A stretch of 64,000 nucleotides of DNA from Betaproteobacteria bacterium SCN2 (GTDB taxonomy: Bacteria > Pseudomonadota > Gammaproteobacteria > Burkholderiales > Thiobacillaceae), in contig WBSG01000010.1 of assembly GCA_008923285.1 (NCBI GenBank), positions 1 through 64,000 of the forward strand, written 5' to 3'. Below the pieces are notes generated by a model. The model was not told the DNA's origin. It searched no databases and saw nothing but the letters and a program-made list of their open reading frames with translations. Shown piece after piece: positions 1-9,155 of this stretch. Position numbers and translations under genes: made by a program. Each line of letters opens with the position of its first letter. Position 1 is the stretch's first letter.

Positions 1-244
1 ATGGATTCTCGCAAATCCGGCATCACTTCGATACATGGCTGGCGAATAAATCAGTGTGTCCTTAGCTGTCTTTCGCCGGAGCAGGTTTCCTCATACTCGC
101 GGCACTCCCAAACTTGTGATGTCTAAAGCGGTGCCGGATCGGTGCCGTTCGAACCTTGACGATAAGCCAATCCTGATTCGCTGGTACCGCGCTGACGGCA
201 CGTCGAGGGACTGAATCGAGCAATCCACATGAGGGGGGTGCGGC
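1..244. other. Left edge, region upstream of traG
   Basis: No complete gene is visible. On the plus strand, the frame starting at base 3 is open from the window edge to a TAG at 63-65 and encodes about 20 residues (ending DTWLANKSVCP). It could be the C-terminus of a gene cut by the edge, but it is too short to name. A 42-codon ATG frame from base 1 to about 126 looks like chance. A G-rich ribosome binding site (GAGGGGGG, about 231-238) precedes traG. I see no convincing promoter. Confidence 0.4.
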
Positions 245-2236
245 ATGGTGCCGACCGGCGTGCTGATGGGCCAGATCATGACGGTTTTCGCCATCGCGTT
301 ACTGGGGTTATGGAGTGCCACCCAGTGGACGGCGGCTGCGCTGGGGTATCAGATGCGGCTTGGCGCGCCGTGGTTCGACCTGCTCGGTATGCCGGTCTAT
401 CACCCATGGCGGCTGTTCGAGTGGTGGTACTTCTTCGATGCCTATGCGCCCGACATCTTCCTGCGTGGTGGCGCCATCGCGGCGTGCAGCGGCTTCGCCG
501 GCGCCATTGCGGCCATCGCCATGGCGGTGTGGCGCGCGCGGCAATCCAAGCTGGTCACGACCTACGGCTCGGCGCGCTGGGCACTCCCCGCTGAAATCCA
601 TCGTTCCGGCCTGACCGGACCCGCCGGGGTTTTCCTTGGCCGCAAGGACGGCGACTATCTGCGCCATGAAGGCCCCGAGCATGTGATGGCCTTCGCGCCC
701 ACCCGCTCCGGCAAGGGCGTTGGCCTGGTGGTGCCCACGCTGCTTTCGTGGCCCGGCTCGGCCGTGATCCACGACATCAAGGGCGAGAACTGGACTTTGA
801 CCGCCGGTTGGCGGTCGCGCTTCTCGCACTGCCTGCTGTTCAACCCGACCGATGCGAAATCGGCCGCCTACAACCCGCTGCTCGAAGTACGGCGCGGCAT
901 GCACGAGGTGCGCGACGTGCAGAACATCGCCGACATCCTGGTCGATCCCGAAGGCGCGTTGGAGCGGCGCAATCATTGGGAGAAGACTTCGCATGCTCTG
1001 CTGGTCGGCGCGATCCTGCATGTGCTCTACGCCAACGAGGACAAGACGCTGCGCGGCGTCGCCAACTTCCTGTCCGATCCGGCCTCACCCTTCGAGCTGA
1101 CGCTGCATCGGATGATGACCACAACCCATCTCGGCGATGCACCTCATCCCGTGGTCGCATCAGCCGCACGCGAGGTGCTGAACAAGAGCGAAAACGAGCG
1201 CTCGGGTGTGCTATCCACCGCAATGAGCTTCCTGGGCCTGTATCGCGACCCCACGGTGGCCGAAGTGACCTCGCGCTGCGACTGGCGCATCGCCGACCTG
1301 ATCGATGCCGATCATCCGGTGTCGTTGTACCTGGTGGTGCCGCCCTCTGACATCAGCCGTACCAAGCCGCTGATCCGCCTGATCCTGAACCAGATCGGGC
1401 GACGTCTGACCGAGTCGCTTGACGGCAGCGACGGCATTGCCCGGCGCCACAAACTCCTGCTGATGCTTGACGAGTTTCCGGCTCTGGGTCGGCTGGACTT
1501 CTTCGAGTCGGCGCTGGCCTTTATGGCGGGCTATGGACTGCGCGCCTTCCTGATCGCGCAATCACTCAACCAGATCGACAAGGCCTACGGTCAGAACCAT
1601 TCCATCCTCGACAACTGCCACGTGCGCATCACGTTCGCCACCAATGACGAACGCACCGCCAAGCGCATTTCAGAGGCCCTTGGCACGGCCACCGAGTTGC
1701 GCGCGCAACGCAACTACGCGGGCCACCGGCTGGCACCGTGGCTGGGACACCTGATGGTTTCGCGCCAGGAAACCGCACGGCCACTGCTCACACCCGGCGA
1801 GGTGATGCAGTTGCCGCCCGATGACGAAGTGGTGATGGTGTCCGGCCATCCACCCATCAAGGCCCAGAAGATTCGCTACTACCTGGATGCGAATTTCAAG
1901 TCGCGCATTCAGGCACCACCGCCATTGCTGAATGGGCATTACGCCGATGTCCCGGCACCACGGCCCGACGACTGGACCGGACTGGCGATCCCCGCCGCGC
2001 CGATTCTTGGTCTGGCTCTCCCCGCACACGGTGAAGCCATCGACGATGGCGGTCACCAGCAGCAGCCGGAACTGGCCGAAGTCACGTTCATGCTGGAACC
2101 CGAACACGCGGTGGACGATCTGGGCCTGCTCGATGACGACGACCTGCCGCCACCCCTGCCCGCCCAGCTCGATCCGCGCCTGCAACGCACCGCGCGGCTG
2201 GCCGCCCTCGACCCTGACGATGGAATTGCGCTATGA
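245..2236 (+). CDS. traG: Conjugative coupling protein TraG (VirD4 family)
   Basis: 663-residue type IV coupling ATPase that hands the relaxase-DNA complex to the Trb channel at the inner membrane. Two hydrophobic segments lie at about residues 8-35 and 73-95. The Walker A motif APTRSGKG is at 151-158, and the Walker B segment LLLMLDEFPALG is near 405. The C-terminal 150 residues are acidic and proline-rich. The start at 245 is chosen for the GAGGGGGG site about 7 bases upstream; an ATG at 229 is in another frame. It overlaps the next gene by 4 bases (ATGA). Length fits the family. The relaxase it would serve is outside the window. Confidence 0.95.
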   Translation: MVPTGVLMGQIMTVFAIALLGLWSATQWTAAALGYQMRLGAPWFDLLGMPVYHPWRLFEWWYFFDAYAPDIFLRGGAIAACSGFAGAIAAIAMAVWRARQSKLVTTYGSARWALPAEIHRSGLTGPAGVFLGRKDGDYLRHEGPEHVMAFAPTRSGKGVGLVVPTLLSWPGSAVIHDIKGENWTLTAGWRSRFSHCLLFNPTDAKSAAYNPLLEVRRGMHEVRDVQNIADILVDPEGALERRNHWEKTSHALLVGAILHVLYANEDKTLRGVANFLSDPASPFELTLHRMMTTTHLGDAPHPVVASAAREVLNKSENERSGVLSTAMSFLGLYRDPTVAEVTSRCDWRIADLIDADHPVSLYLVVPPSDISRTKPLIRLILNQIGRRLTESLDGSDGIARRHKLLLMLDEFPALGRLDFFESALAFMAGYGLRAFLIAQSLNQIDKAYGQNHSILDNCHVRITFATNDERTAKRISEALGTATELRAQRNYAGHRLAPWLGHLMVSRQETARPLLTPGEVMQLPPDDEVVMVSGHPPIKAQKIRYYLDANFKSRIQAPPPLLNGHYADVPAPRPDDWTGLAIPAAPILGLALPAHGEAIDDGGHQQQPELAEVTFMLEPEHAVDDLGLLDDDDLPPPLPAQLDPRLQRTARLAALDPDDGIAL

Positions 2237-2715
2237 GCCGTACTCGTCTGAACCTCTTCATCGAACCTGAGCACGCCCGGCGGCTCGACGAGCTGGCGAC
2301 CATGAAGGGCTTGTCCAAGTCCTCCATCATCGCCGCTGCGCTGGCCTCTTTCCTGTCGCCCGATTCCGGCGATCAGCGCGAAGCGGCTATCGCCAAACGG
2401 CTGGATCGCTTATCGCGCCAGCTCGACAAGCTGGAGCGCGACCAGAACATCCTGATCGAGACGTTGGCGCTGTACGTGCGCTATTTCCTCACTGTCAGCG
2501 CCCCCGTGCCGGAAGCACATCAGGAGGCGGCACGCGCTCAGGGCCGCGCACGCTTCGAGCAGTTCATCGAACAACTCGGCCGGCACCTGCTGCGCGGACG
2601 CAGTCTGGTCAAGGATGTGGTCGAAGAAATTCAGCCCGATCAGAGCCAGTTCTTCGGCTTGCAGGAGAACGCCAACACCGTGTCGTCAACAGACGAACCG
2701 GGAGCACCGTCATGA
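2233..2715 (+). CDS. Ribbon-helix-helix (CopG-type) protein between traG and trbB
   Basis: 160 residues. The N-terminal 45 residues (TRLNLFIEPEHARRLDELA, then GLSKSSIIAAAL) have the beta-strand/helix/helix spacing of CopG/MetJ DNA-binding proteins. The rest is a charged, probably coiled-coil region around residues 55-85. Genes of this kind regularly sit between traG and trbB in Tn4371-like elements, so an autoregulatory or relaxosome role is plausible, but neither target nor function can be read from sequence. It overlaps traG and trbB by 4 bases at each end, implying translational coupling. Confidence 0.85.
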   Translation: MSRTRLNLFIEPEHARRLDELATMKGLSKSSIIAAALASFLSPDSGDQREAAIAKRLDRLSRQLDKLERDQNILIETLALYVRYFLTVSAPVPEAHQEAARAQGRARFEQFIEQLGRHLLRGRSLVKDVVEEIQPDQSQFFGLQENANTVSSTDEPGAPS

Positions 2716-3728
2716 GCGGCGCGGCGCGCGATCAGGGCGTGTCGGCCTCGTTGGCGCTGGAGCGCCGCGTGCTCATGCTGCGGACGGCGATGGGGCCGGA
2801 CATCGCCAAGGCTTTGAACGACCCCGACGTGGTGGAAGTCATGCTGAATCCCGACGGCTCGCTGTGGGTGGATCGGCTGGGCAGCGGCCGCGAACCGCTC
2901 GGCGTCATCCTCACGCCCGCCGATGGCGAGCGCATCATCCGCCTGGTTGCCGCCCACGTGGGCGCCGAGGTGCATGCGGGCAAGCCGTTATTGTCCGCCG
3001 AGTTGCCGGAGACCGGCGAACGTTTCGAGGGCGCGCTGCCACCGGTGACGCCGGGGCCGGTCTTTGCGCTGCGTAAGCGCGCGGTCGGTCTGATCCGGCT
3101 CGACGCCTACGTGGCCGACGGCATCCTGACCGAGGCTCAGGCGGAATTCCTGCGCGATGCAGTATGCGAGCGCCGGAACATCCTGATCGCGGGCGGCACC
3201 AGCACCGGCAAGACCACGCTGGCGAACGCCCTGCTTGACGAGATCGCCTCCACCGGCGACCGCGTGATCGTGCTCGAAGACACGGTGGAGCTGCAATGCA
3301 CGGCACGCGACCACGTCCCGCTGCGCACTCGTGCGGGTGTTGCGACCATGGCCGAGCTGGTGCGCTCGACCCTGCGGCTACGACCAGACCGCATCGTCGT
3401 GGGTGAGGTGCGCGGCGCCGAAGCGCTGGATCTGCTCAAAGCCTGGGGCACCGGCCATCCGGGCGGCATCGCCACCGTCCATGCCGGTTCCGCCGCGGGC
3501 GCGCTGCTGCGGCTGGAACAACTGATCCTCGAAGTCGCCGTGACCCCACCACGCGCCCTGATCGCCGAAGCGGTCAACGTCATCGTCTACATCGCCGGTC
3601 GCGGCCATGCGCGCCGCGTGCAGGAAATCGCCCGTGTCACTGGCTTCGACACCCACGGCTACCAGCTCAGCGCCGAACTGATGCCTTGCGTCCCTTTACT
3701 TTCATCAACTCCCGGAGAACCGTCATGA
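2712..3728 (+). CDS. trbB: Conjugal transfer ATPase TrbB (VirB11 family)
   Basis: 338-residue cytoplasmic secretion ATPase powering pilus assembly and transfer. Walker [13 protein letters not shown] lies at about 159-170, followed by the Asp box ([10 protein letters not shown]), an arginine-rich segment ([17 protein letters not shown]) and the His box ([11 protein letters not shown]). This order is that of hexameric VirB11/PulE ATPases. It overlaps both neighbours by 4 bases and is first in the trb order B-C-D-E-J-L-F-G-I. Length is normal for TrbB. Confidence 0.95.
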   Translation: MSGAARDQGVSASLALERRVLMLRTAMGPDIAKALNDPDVVEVMLNPDGSLWVDRLGSGREPLGVILTPADGERIIRLVAAHVGAEVHAGKPLLSAELPETGERFEGALPPVTPGPVFALRKRAVGLIRLDAYVADGILTEAQAEFLRDAVCERRNILIAGGTSTGKTTLANALLDEIASTGDRVIVLEDTVELQCTARDHVPLRTRAGVATMAELVRSTLRLRPDRIVVGEVRGAEALDLLKAWGTGHPGGIATVHAGSAAGALLRLEQLILEVAVTPPRALIAEAVNVIVYIAGRGHARRVQEIARVTGFDTHGYQLSAELMPCVPLLSSTPGEPS

Positions 3729-4057
3729 CGACTTCACGTATTTCCGTAAAACCTGCCTTGCAATTCGTGGCTCTCGCCGCACTGCTGCTGGCCATCGCCG
3801 TTCCCGCGCATGCCGCAGGCTCGAACATGCCGTGGGAGGCGCCGCTGCAATCGGTGCTGGACTCGATCCAGGGACCGGTGGCCCGGATCATCGCGGTGAT
3901 CATCATCATTGCCACCGGGCTGACGCTGGCCTTCGGCGACACCAGCGGCGGCTTCCGCAAGCTGGTGCAGATCGTGTTCGGTCTGTCGATCGCGTTCGCC
4001 GCCTCGTCATTCTTCCTGACCTTCTTCAGCTTCAGCGGTGGAGCGGTGCTGGCATGA
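3725..4057 (+). CDS. trbC: Pilin precursor TrbC (VirB2 family)
   Basis: 110 residues from the ATG at 3725, which overlaps the trbB stop (ATGA). An upstream in-frame ATG at 3686 lies deep inside trbB and is rejected. A signal peptide ends near AHAAG (about residue 30). Two hydrophobic helices follow (ARIIAVIIIIATGLTLAF and LVQIVFGLSIAFAASSFFLT), the normal layout of a conjugative prepilin. TrbC of RP4 is processed and cyclised; whether this one is cannot be seen. It ends with a 4-base overlap with trbD. Confidence 0.93.
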   Translation: MTTSRISVKPALQFVALAALLLAIAVPAHAAGSNMPWEAPLQSVLDSIQGPVARIIAVIIIIATGLTLAFGDTSGGFRKLVQIVFGLSIAFAASSFFLTFFSFSGGAVLA

Positions 4058-4326
4058 ATACGTCAAGCGCTGACGCATCCGGCTTCGAAGTGCCGCTACA
4101 CCGCTCGCTGACCGAACCCATCCTGTTGGGTGGCGCACCGCGCACCGTGGCGATTGCCAACGGCACGCTGGCCGCCGCCGTGGGGCTCGGACTGCAACTC
4201 TGGCTGCCCGGCATGGTGCTGTGGATTGTCGGGCACTCGCTGGCCGTGTGGGGCGCGAGACTGGATGCGCAGTTCATGGCGGTCTTCGCGCGGCACATCA
4301 AACACCGGCAACTTCTGGACGTGTGA
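4054..4326 (+). CDS. trbD: Inner-membrane transfer protein TrbD (VirB3 family)
   Basis: 90-residue protein. It starts with a polar N-terminus containing the family motif VPLHRSLTEPILLGGAPR, followed by two closely spaced hydrophobic segments (about 32-50 and 52-68) and a basic C-terminus. VirB3/TrbD proteins are short inner-membrane partners of the VirB4/TrbE ATPase, whose gene starts 10 bases downstream. The start at 4054 overlaps the trbC stop; a longer upstream frame is not needed. Size and position are as expected. Confidence 0.92.
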   Translation: MNTSSADASGFEVPLHRSLTEPILLGGAPRTVAIANGTLAAAVGLGLQLWLPGMVLWIVGHSLAVWGARLDAQFMAVFARHIKHRQLLDV

Positions 4327-4336
4327 GGACGATCCC

Positions 4337-6766
4337 ATGATGCACCTCGCCGAATACCGCAAGCGCCCCGCGCTGTTGGCCGACTGGCTGCCCTGGGCAG
4401 GACTGGTCGCGCCTGGCGTCGTACTCAACAAGGACGGCTCGTTCCAGCGCACGGCACGGTTTCGCGGGCCAGACCTGGACAGCGCGACGCAAGGCGAACT
4501 GGTCGCGACATCTGCGCGATTGAACAACGCGTTGCGTCGGCTTGGTTCCGGCTGGGCGCTGTTCGTGGAGGCCGAACGGCGCGAAGCGGCGAACTACCCG
4601 GAATCGGTGTTTCCCGAACCACTGTCCTGGCTGGTCGATGAAGAGCGCCGCGCCGCATTCGAGGAGGCCGAGAGCCACTTCGAGAGCGCGTACCACCTGA
4701 CGCTGCTGTATCTGCCGCCCGAGGAATCGACGGCCCGCGCCGCGAAGCTGCTGTACGAGAATACCAGGGTCGAAGGCGTGGATTGGCGCGATCGGCTGGA
4801 GGGCTTCGTGTCGGAGACCGAACGCTTCTTCGGCTTGCTGGAAGGAGTGATGCCCGAGATCGACTGGCTCGATGATGGCCAGACCCTGACCTACCTGCAT
4901 GCCTGCGTGTCCACGCGCCGGCATTCGGTGGCCGTGCCCGATGTACCGATGCACCTCGATGCGCTGCTGGCTGATGAGCCATTGACCGGTGGCCTTGCGC
5001 CCATGCTTGGGAGCCAGCATCTGCGCGTGGTATCGGTGCGCGGCTTCCCGACTTCGACCTGGCCGGGCCTGCTCGACGACCTGAACCGCCTGGGCTTTGC
5101 CTACCGCTGGAACACACGCTTCCTGTGCCTCGACAAAGCCGAGGCCGAGCGCGAGCTGGGGCGTTTGCGCCGCCAGTGGTTCGCCAAGCGCAAGAACATC
5201 GCAGCGCTGCTGCGTGAGACGATCTTCCAGCAGGAAAGCCCGCTGGTGGATTCCGATGCCTCGAACAAGGCAGCCGATGCCGACGCCGCTTTGCAGGAAC
5301 TGGGCGGCGATCAGGTTTCGTTTGGCTACGTCACGGCCACCGTCACCGTGCTCGATGCCGATGCGGCCGCCGCCGACGAAAAGTTGCACGCAGTGGAGCG
5401 GACGATCCAGGGCCGTGGCTTCGTGACGATCCCCGAGACTTTGAACGCGGTCGATGCCTGGCTGTCGTCGATTCCGGGACACGCCTACGCCAACGTGCGT
5501 CAGCCCATCGTCTCGACGCTGAACCTCGCGCACATGATGCCGGTGTCGGCGGTGTGGGCCGGACAAGAGCGCAATACACATCTCGACGGCCCGCCACTGA
5601 TCGTGACGCGCACCGATGGCGCGACACCGTTCCGGCTGGTCACGCACATCGGCGACGTGGGCAACACGCTGGTGGTCGGCCCCATCGGCATGGGCAAGTC
5701 TGTGCTACTCGCGACGCTGGCCTTGCAGTTTCGCCGCTACCTCGGATCACGAATTTTCGCGTTCGACATGGGGCGCTCGATTCGCGCCACCGTGCTTGGG
5801 CTGGGTGGCGAGCATTACGACCTGGGTATTGATGGTGCCATCGCCTTCCAGCCGCTGGCCCGTATCGACCAGGAGGATTATCGCGCCTGGGCGGCGGAAT
5901 GGGTCCAAGGCCTGTTGATTCACGAAGGTGTGGTTGTCGGACCGGCCGAGAAAGAGTCCGTATGGTCGGCACTGAACAGTCTCGCCAGCGCGCCGCTCGA
6001 ACAGCGCACCCTGACCGGCTTGTCGGTACTGCTGCAATCGAATGCACTGCGACAGGCCCTGCAACCCTATGTGCTGGGTGGTGCGCACGGCAAGCTGCTC
6101 GACGCCGACCATGATCGGCTCGGTTGCGCCGACGTGCAGGCGTTCGAGATGGAAGAACTGATGCACAGCAAGGCGGCGGCGCTGGCGGTACTGCGCTACC
6201 TGTTCGCACGCTTCGAGGAACGACTCGACGGTGCTCCGACATTATTGATCCTCGATGAAGCCTGGCTGTTCCTCGACGACCCGGTATTCGCCGCGCGCAT
6301 CCGCCAATGGTTGAAGACGCTGCGCAAGAAGAACGTCTCTGTCATCTTCGCCACACAGTCGCTGGCGGACATCAAGGATTCCAGCATCGCCCCGGCCATC
6401 GTCGAGAGCTGCGTGAGCCGCATCTTCCTGCCCAACCCGCAGGCGACCGAGCCGCAGATTCGCGTCATCTACGAAGGCTTCGGTCTCAACGCGCGGCAAA
6501 TCGAGATCGTGGCGACCGCACAGCCGAAGCGCGATTACTACTACCAGTCGCGGCTCGGCAATCGCGTCTTCGACCTCGGGCTCGGGCCGGTGACGCTGGC
6601 GTTTGCTGGCACAGCCAAGCCCGAGGATCAGCGCGCCATCGATGCCGTTTCCGCGTCGGTGCCACCTGCGGACTTCGCAGCCGCCTGGCTGCGCCATCGC
6701 GGCCTCGACTGGGCCGCCGACCTAATCCCATCGTTCCCCTTCACTACTCAGGAGAAGCAGCCATGA
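4337..6766 (+). CDS. trbE: Conjugal transfer ATPase TrbE (VirB4 family)
   Basis: 809-residue ATPase energising type IV secretion. The N-terminal CagE/TrbE/VirB domain covers about residues 1-400. The Walker A motif GPIGMGKS is near 448-455, and Walker B (LLILDEAWLFLDD) is near 636, followed by a motor-domain glutamine segment (VIFATQSLADI). The open frame extends upstream to 4130 inside trbD. The ATG at 4337 (a second ATG follows at 4340) gives the normal N-terminus MHLAEYRKRPALLADWLPWA. The stop overlaps the trbJ start. Confidence 0.95.
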   Translation: MMHLAEYRKRPALLADWLPWAGLVAPGVVLNKDGSFQRTARFRGPDLDSATQGELVATSARLNNALRRLGSGWALFVEAERREAANYPESVFPEPLSWLVDEERRAAFEEAESHFESAYHLTLLYLPPEESTARAAKLLYENTRVEGVDWRDRLEGFVSETERFFGLLEGVMPEIDWLDDGQTLTYLHACVSTRRHSVAVPDVPMHLDALLADEPLTGGLAPMLGSQHLRVVSVRGFPTSTWPGLLDDLNRLGFAYRWNTRFLCLDKAEAERELGRLRRQWFAKRKNIAALLRETIFQQESPLVDSDASNKAADADAALQELGGDQVSFGYVTATVTVLDADAAAADEKLHAVERTIQGRGFVTIPETLNAVDAWLSSIPGHAYANVRQPIVSTLNLAHMMPVSAVWAGQERNTHLDGPPLIVTRTDGATPFRLVTHIGDVGNTLVVGPIGMGKSVLLATLALQFRRYLGSRIFAFDMGRSIRATVLGLGGEHYDLGIDGAIAFQPLARIDQEDYRAWAAEWVQGLLIHEGVVVGPAEKESVWSALNSLASAPLEQRTLTGLSVLLQSNALRQALQPYVLGGAHGKLLDADHDRLGCADVQAFEMEELMHSKAAALAVLRYLFARFEERLDGAPTLLILDEAWLFLDDPVFAARIRQWLKTLRKKNVSVIFATQSLADIKDSSIAPAIVESCVSRIFLPNPQATEPQIRVIYEGFGLNARQIEIVATAQPKRDYYYQSRLGNRVFDLGLGPVTLAFAGTAKPEDQRAIDAVSASVPPADFAAAWLRHRGLDWAADLIPSFPFTTQEKQP

Positions 6767-7491
6767 AGAAAACCTTGATTGCCATCGCCGCCACCGTACT
6801 CATGACCGTGATGCCCGCTGCTCAGGCTGCGTGGGTGGTCATCGACCCCTCAAACCTGACGCAGAACATCATGACCGCTGCACGCACACTGGAACAGATC
6901 AACAACCAGATCAGGCAACTCCAGAACGAAGCGCAGATGCTGATGAACCAGGCGAAAAACCTGACAGGCCTGAACTTCAGCGCGCTCAATGAACTGCGCT
7001 CGGCGCTATCCGCTACGAACCAGTTGATCCAGCAGGCACAGGGGCTGGCCTTCAATGTGTCACAGATGGAAACCGAGTTCGCGCGGCTCTATCCCGATGC
7101 CTACACCGCCTCCGCCTCGGGTAGCCAGATGGCCACCGATGCGCGCACACGCTGGCGCAACTCGTTGGAGGCGTTGCGCACCGCGACCAAGGTGCAATCG
7201 CAGGCGGTGCAGAACTTCGCGTCCGACGAGCAGACCTTGACCGACCTCGTGAACAACAGCCAGTCGGCGGTCGGCGCGTTGCAAGCCACGCAGGCGACGA
7301 ACCAGTTGCTCGCCTTGCAAGCCCGGCAAGCCATCCAGGCGCAGCAACTCCAGATCACGCAAGACCGAGCCGCCGCGTTGGAACAAGCACGGCAGGTCGC
7401 GGTGCAAGAACGTGCCCGTGAAGTGCGCCGCCGCTTCCAGGGCGGCGGCACGCCCTATACGCCGTACACCGTCAACTACTACGGCAATTGA
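6763..7491 (+). CDS. trbJ: Conjugal transfer protein TrbJ (VirB5 family)
   Basis: 242 residues. A clear signal peptide (MKKTLIAIAATVLMTVMPAAQA) precedes long amphipathic helices rich in Gln, Asn and Ala (about 40-215), typical of VirB5/TrbJ pilus-tip or periplasmic proteins. The start at 6763 overlaps the trbE stop and follows a GGAGAAG site; a much longer upstream frame is only a shadow inside trbE. The C-terminus (GGGTPYTPYTVNYYGN) resembles the end of the next gene product (MGNGTPYTPAPP). Mating-pair formation is the family role. Confidence 0.92.
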   Translation: MKKTLIAIAATVLMTVMPAAQAAWVVIDPSNLTQNIMTAARTLEQINNQIRQLQNEAQMLMNQAKNLTGLNFSALNELRSALSATNQLIQQAQGLAFNVSQMETEFARLYPDAYTASASGSQMATDARTRWRNSLEALRTATKVQSQAVQNFASDEQTLTDLVNNSQSAVGALQATQATNQLLALQARQAIQAQQLQITQDRAAALEQARQVAVQERAREVRRRFQGGGTPYTPYTVNYYGN

Positions 7492-7497
7492 GAAAAC

Positions 7498-7767
7498 GTG
7501 ATCCTGAAAACCCTTCTCATCGCCGCCGCCTGCACCGTGCTGCTGGCCGCGTGCGGCAAACCGGAACCCACCGAATCCGTCGAATCGCTGATGGCGAATC
7601 CGGAGCGCCTGAAGGAAGTCCGCGCGCAGTGCAAGGCCGACCACGACAAGGTGGGTGATGCCCTGTGCAACAGGGCTGCCGAAGCCACGCGGCAGCGCTT
7701 CATGGGCAACGGCACGCCGTACACGCCAGCGCCACCGGCTGCACCCGCTTCTGCACCGAAAGACTGA
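7498..7767 (+). CDS. TrbK/EexN-like entry-exclusion lipoprotein
   Basis: 89 residues with a GTG start, 6 bases after trbJ. A short hydrophobic leader ends in a lipobox (LLAAC, Cys about 19), so it should be lipid-anchored facing the periplasm. The mature part (SLMANPERLKEVRAQC, then GDALCNRAAEATRQRF) matches the NP-R-C-C-A layout of EexN/TrbK proteins, which block redundant transfer into cells already carrying the element. Its place between trbJ and trbL agrees with trbK in RP4. Assignment rests on pattern and position, not on a search. Confidence 0.75.
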   Translation: MILKTLLIAAACTVLLAACGKPEPTESVESLMANPERLKEVRAQCKADHDKVGDALCNRAAEATRQRFMGNGTPYTPAPPAAPASAPKD

Positions 7768-7770
7768 ACC

Positions 7771-9132
7771 ATGAACGATCTGTCGGTCATCGACCACTTC
7801 CTCGACGTCTTCTCGCACTACATCGACTCGGGTTTCGGCCTGCTGCACGGCGAGGTGGCGTTCCTCACCGCCACGCTGGTGGTGATCGACATGACGCTGG
7901 CCGGGCTGTTCTGGGCCATGGGCGGCGAGGACGTGATCGGCAGGCTGATCAAGAAGACGCTGTATGTCGGCGCGTTCGCGTTCATCATCGGCAACTTCAA
8001 CTACCTGGCCGGCATCCTTTTCAATTCGTTTGCCGGACTCGGGTTGGTGGCGTCGGGTTCCACGCTGACGCAGGCGCAGTTCCTGCAGCCCGGCCATCTG
8101 GCCAAGGTCGGCGTCGATGCGGCACAGCCGATCATGGCGCAGATCAGCGACCTGACGGGCTTCCCCGAGGTCTTCGCGAACCTCGATGTCATCTCGGTGC
8201 TGTTTCTCGCCTGGCTGGTGGTGATCGTCAGCTTCTTCGTGCTCGCGGTGCAGCTCTTCGTCACGCTGATCGAATTCAAGCTGACCACGCTCGCGGGTTT
8301 CGTACTGGTGCCGTTCGCGTTGTGGAACAAGACCGCGTTCCTGGCCGAGAGGGTGCTGGGCAACGTGGTGTCATCGGGCATCAAGGTGCTGGTGCTGGCG
8401 GTGATCGTCGGCATCGGCACGGGACTGTTTGCACAGTTCCAGACCCCGCCCAACACTGAGCCCTCCATCGACCTGGCGTTGACCATCATGCTCGCCTCAC
8501 TGGCGATGCTGGGACTGGGGATCTTCGGGCCGGGGATTGCCACCGGGCTGGTGTCCGGCGCACCGCAGCTTGGCGCGGGTGCGGCGGCTGGAACGGCGCT
8601 GGGTGCCGCTGGTTTGGCGGTAGCCGGCGGCGCGGCTGTCGCCACCGGCGGTGCGGCAGTGGCGGCGGGTGCGCGCATGACGCCGGGCGCCGCACGCGCG
8701 GCTATCGGCGGAGCGGCATCGGCCGGGCGTGCGAGCAGCGCTATGGCAAGCGGCGCGAAGACCGCCTACCAGGCTGGCGCCGCCGCATCGGGTGGCGGTG
8801 GAGTTCGTGCTGCTGGCGCAGGCCTTGCCAATGTAGCCAGGAGCGGTGCCGGGGCCGTCGGCCAGCGCGTCGCCGCCAGTGCGAAAGCGGTCAAGGATCG
8901 CGTATCCAATTTCGTCGCGGAAGCTGCTGCGCCTGTGGCGGCAGCCAGTTCCACTGAATCAGCCGATTCGACCGAAGCCAAGCCATCAACGGCAGAGCCC
9001 GCCTGGGCCAAACAAATGCGCCGCAAACAGCAGGTGAGCCATGCGGCCACCACGGCAGCGCACACCCTGCGCTCGGGCGATCACGGCGGCAGCGGTGCCA
9101 GCCCGAGCCTGCGCGACGATTCGAACCACTAA
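7771..9132 (+). CDS. trbL: Conjugal transfer membrane protein TrbL (VirB6 family)
   Basis: 453 residues. Five to six hydrophobic segments lie in the first 260 residues, for example AFLTATLVVIDMTLAGLFWA and LGLGIFGPGIATGLVSG. They form the polytopic inner-membrane channel part of the VirB6/TrbL family. The remaining 190 residues are very rich in Ala and Gly and then Ser, Thr and Glu, a usual feature of TrbL tails. It starts 3 bases after the exclusion lipoprotein gene and ends 23 bases before trbF, which has a GGAG-type site. Confidence 0.93.
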   Translation: MNDLSVIDHFLDVFSHYIDSGFGLLHGEVAFLTATLVVIDMTLAGLFWAMGGEDVIGRLIKKTLYVGAFAFIIGNFNYLAGILFNSFAGLGLVASGSTLTQAQFLQPGHLAKVGVDAAQPIMAQISDLTGFPEVFANLDVISVLFLAWLVVIVSFFVLAVQLFVTLIEFKLTTLAGFVLVPFALWNKTAFLAERVLGNVVSSGIKVLVLAVIVGIGTGLFAQFQTPPNTEPSIDLALTIMLASLAMLGLGIFGPGIATGLVSGAPQLGAGAAAGTALGAAGLAVAGGAAVATGGAAVAAGARMTPGAARAAIGGAASAGRASSAMASGAKTAYQAGAAASGGGGVRAAGAGLANVARSGAGAVGQRVAASAKAVKDRVSNFVAEAAAPVAAASSTESADSTEAKPSTAEPAWAKQMRRKQQVSHAATTAAHTLRSGDHGGSGASPSLRDDSNH

Positions 9133-9155
9133 GGAAGTTTAACGGAGATCAGTTC

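Noticed and set aside
1-244. Search for the second attachment copy of guaA at the left edge
   Set aside because: No sequence like the guaA 3' end is present, so the element continues beyond the window.
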